Shown here piece by piece: positions 1 through 7,034 of a DNA stretch of 64,000 bases. The notes beneath the pieces are model-generated. The model was not told the origin of the DNA and did no database searches. It was given only the letters and a program-made list of their open reading frames with translations. Numbering within the stretch: position 1 is the first letter of the stretch; every line of letters starts with the position of its first letter. Location: NCBI GenBank assembly GCA_963755395.1, contig CAVWJJ010000002.1:124001-188000 (forward strand). The letters run 5' to 3'. Both the position numbers and the translations under genes were made by a program. The stretch comes from DAHVFK01 sp963755395 (lineage in GTDB: Bacteria > Pseudomonadota > Gammaproteobacteria > Burkholderiales > SG8-39).

Positions 1-325
1 CTCCCTGGCCGACACCTGGAAACCCAACCCGAAGCTGCGAGCCCCCACTTCCCTTGTTATCGAGATACCCATGCGCCCATAGAACCAGTTCTCCGTTCCA
101 TTTGGCAGGAACTTCAATTCGATAGACGCCACCGTCATATCGGCCAGCGAGTGCTCTCGCACCTGGCAATGCTTGAAACGTCGGATCGCCGTACTGCCAT
201 TCTTGGCTAGGGCACGACACCGGCGTCACACCAGGCAGACCGACGGCCGCACGGCCGGGTCTGCTCAATGAAGCGGCCAGCATCAGGGCGAGCAACACGG
301 CCGCTGCAATACCTCTTGTTCGCAT
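1..325 (-). CDS. Secreted alpha/beta-hydrolase-like protein, N-terminal part (cut by window edge)
   Basis: Reading from an ATG at 325 toward position 1 gives 108 uninterrupted codons that run off the window. The N-terminus has a signal peptide (basic MRTRG, then a hydrophobic stretch rich in A and L, ending near RAAVG). Around residues 70-85 the protein reads YRIEVPAKWNGELVLWAHGY, which resembles the first strand and oxyanion-hole segment of secreted alpha/beta hydrolases. ATG 325 is preferred to the in-frame ATG 331 because AAGGA lies 8 bases upstream of it but only 2 bases from the other. The catalytic triad lies outside the window, so enzyme activity is inferred. The gene follows an attC-like site on the same strand and is probably an integron cassette gene. 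Confidence 0.55.
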   Translation of the reverse strand, partial: MRTRGIAAAVLLALMLAASLSRPGRAAVGLPGVTPVSCPSQEWQYGDPTFQALPGARALAGRYDGGVYRIEVPAKWNGELVLWAHGYLDNKGSGGSQLRVGFPGVGQG

Positions 326-383
326 CGTCATATTCCTTGTCGCTGGTCGCCCTCTTCGCTACTGTTGCATTTTCAAAGTGGCT

Positions 384-473
384 GCCTAACGTTCACGCCC
401 ACCGGGGCGCGCAGCCGGTTGGATAAGATGGCACGCCGCGTCGCGCGCGTCCACGTGGGGCGTGGGGTTAGAT
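384..473 (-). other. Integron attC-like recombination site
   Basis: On the minus strand this 90-bp segment begins with ATCTAAC (473-467), fitting the R'' consensus RYYYAAC, and ends with GTTAGGC (390-384), the classic R' core where IntI cuts after the G. The two arms form an imperfect inverted repeat: the minus-strand sequence around CCCCACGCCCCAC is complementary to the GTTCACGCCCACC side, followed by matching GCGCG blocks. The stop codon of the upstream minus-strand gene lies inside the site, and the next gene on the same strand starts about 60 bases beyond it, as in a cassette array. No integrase gene is in the window. This is motif recognition by eye, not a covariance-model hit. Confidence 0.55.
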
Positions 474-787
474 TGCGCGGCACGTTCACTCAGCGTCGTG
501 CACCGCGTGACGGTGCTAAGACCAACTGCCATCAGAGACGCCAAGCCCAATCCAACGAGCCCGCTTACAGGAACGCGGGCAATCAGGCCGAGGAGACTCT
601 CTGTGCCAAGAAGCCCGAAGATGAATAACTTCACCGGGAAATCGACCACGATCCAAACAATGATGATCGCGACGAAAGCTCCAGTGGTTTTGGCCGAAGG
701 AGGAGCCGCACAATGCGGACATGTGAAGACGGGTCTTAGCGTCCACCAGCGAAGCGATCGGCTGCAATTTGGGCACGTCGCTGACAT
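386..787 (-). CDS. Small zinc-ribbon membrane protein, probable integron cassette gene
   Basis: 133 aa. A four-cysteine zinc ribbon at the extreme N-terminus (CPNC at residues 5-8 and CPHC near 23-26) is followed by two hydrophobic segments (about 36-60 and 64-90). This suggests a small inner-membrane protein with a metal-binding head. The last 25-30 residues are encoded by the attC-like site, a usual feature of cassette ORFs. The ATG lies only 7 bases inside a GTTAGAT box and has no Shine-Dalgarno sequence, so translation may be leaderless or coupled. The early cysteines argue that the start is correct. Function is unknown. Its GC content looks lower than that of the chromosome further right. 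Confidence 0.55.
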   Translation of the reverse strand: MSATCPNCSRSLRWWTLRPVFTCPHCAAPPSAKTTGAFVAIIIVWIVVDFPVKLFIFGLLGTESLLGLIARVPVSGLVGLGLASLMAVGLSTVTRCTTLSERAAQSNPTPHVDARDAACHLIQPAARPGGRER

Positions 788-793
788 AGCGCA

Positions 794-900
794 ATCTAAC
801 TGGTACTAGTTGACTTTTTAGTTGCCATTTGTGGTCAGTTTGCAAACCTCACAACATGTAACAGCGGCTTGCATTCTCCCGGTTGATCAATACGTTATGC
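794..900 (-). other. Possible second, degenerate attC site
   Basis: On the minus strand, GCATAAC (900-894) could be an R''-like box and GTTAGAT (800-794) an R' box, 107 bp apart, directly upstream of the zinc-ribbon gene where a cassette boundary would be expected. GCATAAC deviates from RYYYAAC at one position and pairing of the arms is only moderate. GTTAGAT is followed by TGCGC both here and, in the opposite orientation, at 467-478. Confidence 0.25.
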
Positions 901-1170
901 CTCGAAATGACTCCAAGCAATGCCACCAAGATGTAACGCGGCGAGCGTCCGCAAGCACAGCTTGCGAATGACCGCTCTGGGTCGGAAGCGGTCACTCGAA
1001 GCGCGCCATGGCGATTGCTTCGTAAGCACACCCTAAGCACAAACTAAATGCACACGAGGGAATCCCCATGCACCAAATGCGCTAATCCAAACCTCAGTTT
1101 TCCCGGGGGAAAACCCATGGTGCCGTTCACTGAGTACCATTGAGGCACAGTGGTTTTGGGTAATGTTCTG
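801..1170. other. Gene-poor stretch with inverted repeats
   Basis: No convincing gene lies here; the short open frames have no start signals or recognisable protein. The stretch holds a tight hairpin (GCAAGC 951-956, GCTTGC 960-965), a second inverted repeat (TGACCGCT 969-976, AGCGGTCA 987-994) and a near-palindrome centred at 1105 (GTTTTCCC ... GGGAAAAC, 1097-1114). It lies between the cassette-like genes and a tRNA remnant, so it is probably the end of an integrated element. Confidence 0.4.
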
Positions 1171-1217
1171 CGTTCGCAATGCGAAGGTCGGGAGTTCGAT
1201 CCTCCTCCACTCCACTA
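1171..1217 (+). tRNA. tRNA 3'-half remnant (probable att site of an integrated element)
   Basis: The segment contains an anticodon-loop-like TTCGCAA (1173-1179), a variable loop AGGTC (1185-1189), a complete T arm (GGGAG, TTCGATC, CTCCT; 1190-1206), an acceptor 3' strand CCACTCC (1207-1213), discriminator A and CTA in place of CCA. No matching 5' acceptor strand (GGAGTGG) or D arm is found upstream, so this is only the 3' half. It resembles the 3' half of tRNA-Thr(CGT)-type genes, although the loop as written would read CGC. The fragment faces away from the island-like DNA on its left. This is the geometry expected when an element enters a tRNA 3' end and leaves a duplicated tail at its far end. 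Confidence 0.5.
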
Positions 1218-1276
1218 AAATCTCTCGTTGATTGAGCCGGCCGCAAGACCGGCAGCATGAATCTCCAGGCTCGCTT

Positions 1277-2122
1277 TCAGGGCTGAGCGCCGCCGATGAC
1301 GCGGATTTCGCGCGCGGCCCTCGGGTACTCGACGCCTGCGGCGCCGAACTTCTCCACGATCGCCTGATTGATCTCGGCGCCGGCCGCCACGTAGTCGGGC
1401 ACCTTGACCCACGGCCTTACCGCGATGCCGATCGACTTGTCGGCGAGCGTCGCGACGCCGACCAGCGCCGCAGGGTCCTTCAGAATGCGCGCGTTGGACT
1501 GCACTACCTCGTCGATCGCCGCGAGGGCGCGCCCAAGGTCGGCCGCGCGGGCGATCTCCACCCGCAGCTCGAGCTGCCGGATTTCGCCGTAGTTGTGCAG
1601 AATCTCGCCCACGATCTTGCGGTTCGGCACCACCACTCGCGAGCGGTCCGGGTGGCTGAGCTTGGTGGTGAAGAGGTCGATCGACTCCACGCGGCCCTCG
1701 ACCCCCACCATCGCGACGTACTCGCCCACGCGGAAAGGCTTGGTGAAGATAATGGTCAGGCCCGCCGCCAGGTTGCCCAGCACGCCCTGCATGGCGAGCG
1801 CGATGCCGGCGCCCGCAACGCTCAGTCCGGCGATCAGCGGCAGCAGGTCCACCCCGAGGTTCTGCAGCGCCATGATAAGGAACAGGCCGATCACGATCAG
1901 CCGGGCGAGGCGCACCAGCAGCAGCCGAATCGGCGGCTCGAGGCTCAGTTTTCCGAGCCAGCGGTCGAAGAACGCGCCCACCCAGCGCCCGACGTAGTAG
2001 CCGGCCACCAGGATCAGGATCGCGACCAGGAGCTTCGGGCCGAACTTGATGCCCAGGTCGATGGCCGTGTTCTTTGCCTGGTCGAGGTTGGCGAGCTGGG
2101 TCGGCATGACGCGTTCGATCAT
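1277..2122 (-). CDS. MscS-family small-conductance mechanosensitive channel
   Basis: 281 aa, typical length for a minimal MscS. An N-terminal amphipathic segment is followed by three membrane helices (about 28-48, 68-88 and 95-125). The pore helix and its following loop read AGAGIALAMQGVLGNLAAG and then a PFRVGEYV motif, the hallmark of TM3 and the start of the beta domain. The C-terminal half matches the cytoplasmic cage. It should open under membrane tension during hypo-osmotic shock. The start codon overlaps the livF stop as ATGA, so it is the last gene of the liv operon and probably translationally coupled. Physiological linkage to the importer is not obvious. Confidence 0.9.
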   Translation of the reverse strand: MIERVMPTQLANLDQAKNTAIDLGIKFGPKLLVAILILVAGYYVGRWVGAFFDRWLGKLSLEPPIRLLLVRLARLIVIGLFLIMALQNLGVDLLPLIAGLSVAGAGIALAMQGVLGNLAAGLTIIFTKPFRVGEYVAMVGVEGRVESIDLFTTKLSHPDRSRVVVPNRKIVGEILHNYGEIRQLELRVEIARAADLGRALAAIDEVVQSNARILKDPAALVGVATLADKSIGIAVRPWVKVPDYVAAGAEINQAIVEKFGAAGVEYPRAAREIRVIGGAQP

Positions 2123-2766
2123 GCCCGCGTGCTGACGCTGCCGCGGTCAATTACGAAGATGCGGTCGACCATGCGCTCGGAGTGCTGCAGGTCGGATTCG
2201 GACAGGATCACCGACATGCCCTCCAGCTTGAGGCTGCCGACTACTTCCACCAGTCGGTGCGCGAGCGCGGGTGCGACGCCCTCGAAAGGCTCGTCGAGCA
2301 GCAGCAGCTTGTCGCCGCAAATGAGCGCGCGGCCGATCGCGACCATCTTCTGCTGCCCGCCGGAGAGCTGCGTGCCCTTGCGCGCGGCAAAGCCGCGGAT
2401 CTCCGGGATCAGGCGATAGACTTTTTCCAGGCGCGCCGCGGCATCGGGCAGCTTGGCTGCCCATGCAGGCAGCAGCAGGTTCTCCTCCACCGTCAGGTCC
2501 GGGATCAGGCGCCGGTCCTCGGGCATGTAGCCGATGCCCATACGGGTGCGGCGCCAGGTCGGCGAAGCGAGCAGATCGGCGCCGTCGAATCCGATCGCGC
2601 CGCCGGAAACCTCGAGGATGCCCATGATGCTCTTCATGAGCGTGGTCTTGCCCGCGCCGTTGCGACCGATCAGACCCGCCATGCTGCCGGTGGGCAGCTC
2701 GAGCGACACGCGGCGCAGGATCTGCACCGACTGGATCGAGACCTCGAGATTGTCGATTTTAAGCAC
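2119..2766 (-). CDS. livF: Branched-chain amino acid-type ABC transporter ATP-binding protein LivF
   Basis: 215 aa with a GTG start inside the end of livG (8-base overlap). An upstream-extended frame exists but its extra residues are antisense-like noise. Walker A GRNGAGKTT is at residues 34-42, the signature LSGGQQK is in the middle, and Walker B LLLLDEPFEG follows. It is slightly shorter than the usual 230-240 aa. It should form the cytoplasmic ATPase pair with LivG and power import through LivH/LivM. Substrate is not readable from this subunit. The adjacent CoA-thioester operon suggests an organic acid and not necessarily an amino acid. Confidence 0.9.
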   Translation of the reverse strand: MLKIDNLEVSIQSVQILRRVSLELPTGSMAGLIGRNGAGKTTLMKSIMGILEVSGGAIGFDGADLLASPTWRRTRMGIGYMPEDRRLIPDLTVEENLLLPAWAAKLPDAAARLEKVYRLIPEIRGFAARKGTQLSGGQQKMVAIGRALICGDKLLLLDEPFEGVAPALAHRLVEVVGSLKLEGMSVILSESDLQHSERMVDRIFVIDRGSVSTRA

Positions 2767-3568
2767 GGTGTTTCGCCTGCGCTTCGTCCAGCCGGTGCAG
2801 CTCGCCACCCACGACGAACCGCTTGACCTCGGCGTCTTCGAGCGCCTCGGAGGGAGGCGCATCGGCGATGATGCGCCCGTCGTAGAAGGCCAGCACCCGC
2901 TCGGCAAAGCGGCTCACGACCTCCATGTCATGCTCGACGAACAGCACCGTCGCACCCTCGGCGCGCACCGCCCTCATGATCATCTCCATGATCGCAAACT
3001 TCTCCTCCGCGGAGACGCCGCTGGTGGGCTCGTCGAGCAGCAGGATCTTGGGCTTGGCGACCATGGTGAGCGCGATATCGAGCAGCTTCCTCACTCCGCC
3101 CGGGAGCACCTGCGCGTTCTTGTCGCGGTACTCGGTCAGGCCGAAGCGCTCGAGGATGCGCCCGGCGACCTCCTCGGCGGGCAGGTTGTGGCCCGGCACC
3201 AGCGGCTCGCCGCCGGAAAAGAATCCGCCCAGGCCCGCGTTCCTCAGCACAACGCCGATGCCGGCCATCATGTTCTCGAACGCAGTGAGCGAGGCGTACA
3301 GCTGCGGGATCTGGAACGAGCGGCAGATCCCCAGGCGCGTGATATCGCGCGGCGCCAGCGCAGTGATGTCCTGCCCTTCGTAGTGAATGCGCCCGCGGTC
3401 GGGCTTGAGGTAGCCCGTGATCATGTTGATGAAGGTCGTCTTACCCGCGCCGTTGGTGCCGATGAGGCCAACCACGGAATCGCGCTCGATCGCGGCATTG
3501 ATGTCGCTCGCCGCGGTAACCGCGCCGAAATTCTTGCACAAGCCCCGTGCGTCGAGGACGGTCGCCAT
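2759..3568 (-). CDS. livG: Branched-chain amino acid-type ABC transporter ATP-binding protein LivG
   Basis: 269 aa, normal LivG length. Walker A GTNGAGKTT spans about residues 37-45. The Q-loop region contains RSFQIPQLY, the signature is the LivG-type variant LPGGVRK, Walker B is ILLLDEPTSGVS, and the switch histidine is in FVEHDMEVV. It lies 1 base after livM and overlaps livF by 8 bases, consistent with one transcript livK-H-M-G-F-mscS. It partners LivF as the second nucleotide-binding subunit of the HAAT-family importer. Confidence 0.92.
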   Translation of the reverse strand: MATVLDARGLCKNFGAVTAASDINAAIERDSVVGLIGTNGAGKTTFINMITGYLKPDRGRIHYEGQDITALAPRDITRLGICRSFQIPQLYASLTAFENMMAGIGVVLRNAGLGGFFSGGEPLVPGHNLPAEEVAGRILERFGLTEYRDKNAQVLPGGVRKLLDIALTMVAKPKILLLDEPTSGVSAEEKFAIMEMIMRAVRAEGATVLFVEHDMEVVSRFAERVLAFYDGRIIADAPPSEALEDAEVKRFVVGGELHRLDEAQAKHRA

Positions 3569-3569
3569 C

Positions 3570-4505
3570 TCAGGACGCCTTGCGCCGGGTGAAGATTGAC
3601 CACAGGCCGTTGGGCAGGAACAGGATCACCACCAGCAGCGAGCTGCCGAGCACCATCTGCCAGGTATTGGGAGAAATGTCGAAGGCGACCGACTGGATGA
3701 TGCCGAAGATCAGCGCCCCGAGAAAAGGCGCGATCACGCTGCCGGTTCCCGCCAGAATGGTGATGAAGATGAACTCGCCCGAAGTCGTCCAGTACGCCAT
3801 CTCCGGGTCGATGTGACCGACGGTGGTCGCGGCGAGCGCGCCGCCGAGCCCCGCGAGCGCCGCGGCAATGACGTACTTGACGTGGATCGCGTGGCGCGCT
3901 GAGGCGCCCATGTACTCGACCCGGATTTCGTTGTCCTTGATCGCGGGCGCCAGCCGGCCGAGCGGCGTCTTCAGGTAGCGATTCACCAGCAGCGCCGCGA
4001 CAAACGCCACCACCACGGCGACCGCCAGCACCATGTAGCGCACCCAGGCGTCGGCCGGACGGAATCCGGCGAGCGTCGAGGGCAGCAGGTTGAAGCCGTC
4101 GCTCGAGCCGAGCGCCTCGGTCTTGACCAGCAGGCCGTACAGGATCATCGAGATCGCGAGGCTGAGCAGGCCGAAGAAGATGCTGCGGTATCGCGCCAGC
4201 AGAAACCCCAGCACGAAGCCGGTCACCCCGGACGCGAGCATGCCGGCGAGCATCAGCGTGAACACGCCGCTCACCTCGTAGCGCAGCCCCAGCAGCCCCG
4301 CGGCATAGGCGCCGATGCAGTAGTACAGCGCCTGGCCGAAGGACACCAGGCCGCAGCGCAACAGGATCATCAGGCCGAGCACCACCAGTCCCTTGGCGAG
4401 CGCCACGGTCAACAGGAACACGGTCCACTGCGGTGCGAACGGCCCGGCGATGAGTATCGCGGCGACGATCAGCGTGAGAGTTCGCGGCGTGCGGTCGCGG
4501 CTCAT
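3570..4505 (-). CDS. livM: Branched-chain amino acid-type ABC transporter permease LivM
   Basis: 311 aa from ATG 4505, which overlaps the livH stop (ATGA). About eight to nine hydrophobic helices are present. The segment near residues 45-60 (LVSFGQALYYCIGAYAAGL) and the LGRLAPAIKDNEIRVEYMG loop match the conserved LivM ATPase-contact region. The C-terminus ends PNGLWSIFTRRKAS. With LivH it forms the transmembrane channel in the inner membrane. Confidence 0.9.
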   Translation of the reverse strand: MSRDRTPRTLTLIVAAILIAGPFAPQWTVFLLTVALAKGLVVLGLMILLRCGLVSFGQALYYCIGAYAAGLLGLRYEVSGVFTLMLAGMLASGVTGFVLGFLLARYRSIFFGLLSLAISMILYGLLVKTEALGSSDGFNLLPSTLAGFRPADAWVRYMVLAVAVVVAFVAALLVNRYLKTPLGRLAPAIKDNEIRVEYMGASARHAIHVKYVIAAALAGLGGALAATTVGHIDPEMAYWTTSGEFIFITILAGTGSVIAPFLGALIFGIIQSVAFDISPNTWQMVLGSSLLVVILFLPNGLWSIFTRRKAS

Positions 4506-5398
4506 ATCTTCCTTGCCTCGGCGAGGCTGAAAAGCCCTCTCGGCCGGAACGCGAGGACCGCCGCCATGACCAGGTAGATCACGAACAGCTCCGCCTGCGG
4601 CAGATAGTGGATCGTGGCCGAGCGCACCAGGCCGACGATCACCGCGCCGAGCGCGGCGCCCGGCAGGCTGCCCAGGCCTCCGATCACAACCACCGCGAAA
4701 GAAAGCACGATCACGTCGACGCCCAGGCCGGGAACCACTGATACGGTCGGCGCGGTGTAGGCGCCGCCGATCGCCGCCAGCAGCGAGCCGAAGGTGAAGG
4801 TGAAGAGATAGAACCGGTCGACGTTGATTCCCATCGCGCGGCTCAGCTCGGTGTCGTGGATCACCGCGACCAGCAGCTTGCCGGTGCGCGTATGGTTCAG
4901 CAGCCACGCGAGTCCTGCCCCGCAGGCGACCGCGACGCCGACCAGGATCAGATTGTAGTAGGGATAGGTAAGGTCGCCGATGTCGAAGCTGCCGAGCAGG
5001 CCGTAGGGTTCGGCAATGAAGTACGGGCTCACGCCCCAAATCAGCTTGATGACGTCTTCCAGGATCAGGAACAGGGCGTAGGTGATGAGCAGGATCACCA
5101 CCTCGTCCTTGGCGTACATGAAGCGCAGAATGCCGCGCTCGATCAATGGCGCGACGATGACCGATACCAGCAGCGCCGAGCCGAGCAGCACCGCGTAGGA
5201 AAGATAGGGCGGCATGCCGTGCGCGAGCAAAGCACCCGTGATCGAGGCTGCGGCGTAGGCGCCGAGCGCGTAGAAGCTGCCGTGCGTCACGTTGACGATC
5301 TTCATGACGCCGTAGATCAGCGTAAGTCCGACCGCGGCGACGAACAGCCAGGCAGAGTAGATGATGCCGTCGATCAGGACGGCCAGGAACTGTTCCAC
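4502..5398 (-). CDS. livH: Branched-chain amino acid-type ABC transporter permease LivH
   Basis: 298 aa from GTG 5398 (VEQFLAVLIDGI). The frame stays open 20 codons further upstream, but that stretch encodes a transcription terminator hairpin, so the later GTG is preferred. No strong Shine-Dalgarno sequence is seen. Conserved LivH features include LTLIYGVMKIVNVTHGSFY near the N-terminus, the GKLLVAVIHDTELSRAMGI cytoplasmic loop and VIGGLGSLPGA. It forms the permease heterodimer with LivM. The terminator lies between this gene and the binding-protein gene, so permease expression depends on read-through. Confidence 0.88.
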   Translation of the reverse strand: MEQFLAVLIDGIIYSAWLFVAAVGLTLIYGVMKIVNVTHGSFYALGAYAAASITGALLAHGMPPYLSYAVLLGSALLVSVIVAPLIERGILRFMYAKDEVVILLITYALFLILEDVIKLIWGVSPYFIAEPYGLLGSFDIGDLTYPYYNLILVGVAVACGAGLAWLLNHTRTGKLLVAVIHDTELSRAMGINVDRFYLFTFTFGSLLAAIGGAYTAPTVSVVPGLGVDVIVLSFAVVVIGGLGSLPGAALGAVIVGLVRSATIHYLPQAELFVIYLVMAAVLAFRPRGLFSLAEARKI

Positions 5399-5424
5399 GC
5401 TATGCGGGGCCGAAAATGCCGGGA

Positions 5425-5455
5425 CGAAAAAACGGCTGCCGCGAGGGCAGCCGTT
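5425..5455 (-). terminator. Intrinsic terminator between the binding-protein gene and livH
   Basis: On the minus strand, AACGGCTGCC, a 5-base loop and GGCAGCCGTT form a perfect 10-bp stem followed by a run of T (TTTTTTCG). It lies 16 bases after the stop of the periplasmic binding-protein gene and before livH. Such a partial terminator is a common way of making far more binding protein than permease. Confidence 0.85.
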
Positions 5456-5470
5456 CATCGCTCGAATCGC

Positions 5471-6751
5471 CTATTTCTTCTTGAAGCCGCTCGCGATCCA
5501 GTCGGCGGCCTTGACCCCGTCGGGCGGGTTCACCATCTCGGCCGGATAGCGCTTGACGTTCGCCACCGTCATCTTGCCGTGGACCTTCTTGGTCACGCCG
5601 TAGGCGGTCTCGGTGATCGCCTGGTGGCCGGCCCCAATCGCCATCTCGACCTTGCCTGCCGGGCTCTCGAAGGTCAGGTGCTCGAATGCCGCGATCACCT
5701 GGTCGGTGCTGGGGCGCTTGCCGCCGTTCGCGGCCTGCGCCTTCTCCCACGCCGCCTTGGTGCCGAGGATCGCCTGCGCCATATGGTAGGCGGCGTAGTT
5801 CGGCGGTACGCCGTAGCGGTCCTGGAACGTCTTCGAGAACCACTTGTTCAGCTCGTTGTTGGGGGCGTACGGACCGTAGGGGCCGCGCGCGCCGATCACC
5901 ACGCCGTCCGGAATGCTGCCCGCGAGCTTGTACATGGCGGTTTCGCCGGTGGTCAGGATCACAGTGCGGTGCTTGAACAGCCCGCGCGGGCCGCCTTGAA
6001 GGATCAGCGCCTCGAGATCGCCGTCCCAGAAGCTCGAGTGCACCACGTCGGCCTTGGCGCCGAGCACGGTCGAGATCTCGGCGTTGTACTGGCCCGCGAA
6101 CAGCTTGGGCATCTGCGAAGTGGCGACCTTCACGCCGGGAACGAGCTGTTTCATCGACGCCTCGAAGTCGGACCAGGAGTCCTGGCCCCAGGCGTAGTTC
6201 TGGTTGATGCCGGCGATCGACTTGATTCTGCCCTTCCTGAGGTCTTTCACGTAGAGCGCTGCGCCGACGCTGTCCATGGTCGCGGTCGCGGCGGTGCGGA
6301 ATACGTACTTGTAGCTGCGCTCCTCGAAGATGCGCGGCGTGCCGCAATCGAAGAACACGGTGAGTTTCTTGAGCTCCTCGGCCACCGGCGCGATGCCAAG
6401 GCAGCTGCCGCTCGAGATGTAGCCGATCACCATGTCGACGTTGTCGCGCTGCACCATATTGCGGAACTCGGTCACCTGCGTGGTGGTTCCGCCTGACTCG
6501 TCGACCAGGTTCATGTGCAGCGGCGCATCGCCGAAGCCCTTGGTGGCGTAGGGCGCCGGAACCTTGCCGGCGTTCAGCATCTCGAACATGATCTCGGCGG
6601 CATTGCGCGCCGGAACGCCGAACGGTCCCGCGGCCGCTCCGGACAGGAACGAAACGACCCCGATCTTGAGCGGTGCTTCCTGGGCGGCGGCGAAGGCCGG
6701 CACCAGCGCGGCGACGATCGCCGCCGCGACAGCTTTCTTGATTGCGTTCAT
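5471..6751 (-). CDS. ABC transporter substrate-binding protein (LivK/HAAT type)
   Basis: 426 aa from ATG 6751, preceded by GGGAGGAG at good spacing. The signal peptide is MNAIKKAVAAAIVAALVPA with cleavage near AFAAAQ. The mature N-terminus APLKIGVVSFLSGAAAGPFG is the usual type-I periplasmic-binding start, and the protein keeps the two-lobed Peripla_BP_6 layout. It is longer than LivK itself (about 370 aa), as in relatives that bind aromatic or other carboxylic acids. It delivers ligand to LivHMGF and diverges from the CoA operon at 6849, which suggests transporter and catabolic genes share a substrate. Ligand identity is inference. Confidence 0.9.
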   Translation of the reverse strand: MNAIKKAVAAAIVAALVPAFAAAQEAPLKIGVVSFLSGAAAGPFGVPARNAAEIMFEMLNAGKVPAPYATKGFGDAPLHMNLVDESGGTTTQVTEFRNMVQRDNVDMVIGYISSGSCLGIAPVAEELKKLTVFFDCGTPRIFEERSYKYVFRTAATATMDSVGAALYVKDLRKGRIKSIAGINQNYAWGQDSWSDFEASMKQLVPGVKVATSQMPKLFAGQYNAEISTVLGAKADVVHSSFWDGDLEALILQGGPRGLFKHRTVILTTGETAMYKLAGSIPDGVVIGARGPYGPYAPNNELNKWFSKTFQDRYGVPPNYAAYHMAQAILGTKAAWEKAQAANGGKRPSTDQVIAAFEHLTFESPAGKVEMAIGAGHQAITETAYGVTKKVHGKMTVANVKRYPAEMVNPPDGVKAADWIASGFKKK

Positions 6752-6794
6752 GGTCTCCTCCCTCTGGGGCCGACGATGGTGCAGCAAAACGCAT

Positions 6795-6822
6795 CTGACG
6801 GTCAAGCAAGGCGAATGATAAT
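6795..6822 (+). promoter_or_regulatory. Candidate sigma-70 promoter for the CoA-thioester operon
   Basis: CTGACG (6795-6800) and GATAAT (6817-6822) are separated by 16 bases, upstream of the GAGGAGG ribosome-binding site at 6838-6844. It lies in the roughly 100-bp gap shared with the divergent binding-protein gene. No operator repeat was recognised. Confidence 0.4.
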
Positions 6823-6848
6823 CTGAGCAAGATCAATGAGGAGGTCCG

Positions 6849-7034
6849 ATGCCCGCGCGCCCCGGCCTGCTGGCGGTGTGGAACGACATCGCCGCCGAAG
6901 ATGAAGCCGAGTTCAACGCCTGGTACGACGATGAACGCATACGCGAGCGGCTCGGCATTCCCGGCATCCCGAGCGCGCGGCGCGTGCGTGGGCTTATCAT
7001 CGTCCAACGCAGCGCAGAGGGGAATCTTCAGTGA
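6849..7034 (+). CDS. Short EthD/DUF4286-like protein, apparently truncated
   Basis: 61 aa with a strong ribosome-binding site (GAGGAGG). The first 48 residues (RPGLLAVWNDIAAEDEAEF, then NAWYDDERIRERLGIPGI) look like the N-terminal ferredoxin-like strand-helix of EthD/DUF4286 proteins, which are normally about 100-230 aa. The frame then ends after a low-similarity tail, overlapping the next gene's GTG start as GTGA. It is either a degenerate stub kept because it couples translation of the operon, or a genuine mini-protein. Function is unknown. Confidence 0.5.
   Translation: MPARPGLLAVWNDIAAEDEAEFNAWYDDERIRERLGIPGIPSARRVRGLIIVQRSAEGNLQ

Noticed and set aside
384..424. A shorter attC from GCCTAAC 384 to GTTGGAT 418
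   Set aside because: 41 bp is too short and the arms do not pair; the 90-bp pairing with GTTAGAT at 467 is much better.
849..1040. A 63-codon minus-strand frame in the left-edge gap
   Set aside because: No start signal, spans inverted repeats, no similarity recognised.
1033..1215. A 60-codon minus-strand frame starting MEWRRIELPTFALRT
   Set aside because: It is the antisense translation of the tRNA 3' half; such peptides are recurrent annotation artefacts.
5398..5458. ATG 5458 as livH start
   Set aside because: The added residues are encoded by the terminator hairpin of the preceding gene.
4856..6496. A 546-codon open frame antisense to livH and the binding-protein gene
   Set aside because: Composition is Arg/His/Asp-rich shadow coding from the high-GC opposite strand; the minus-strand proteins have clear domains, signal peptide and ribosome-binding site.
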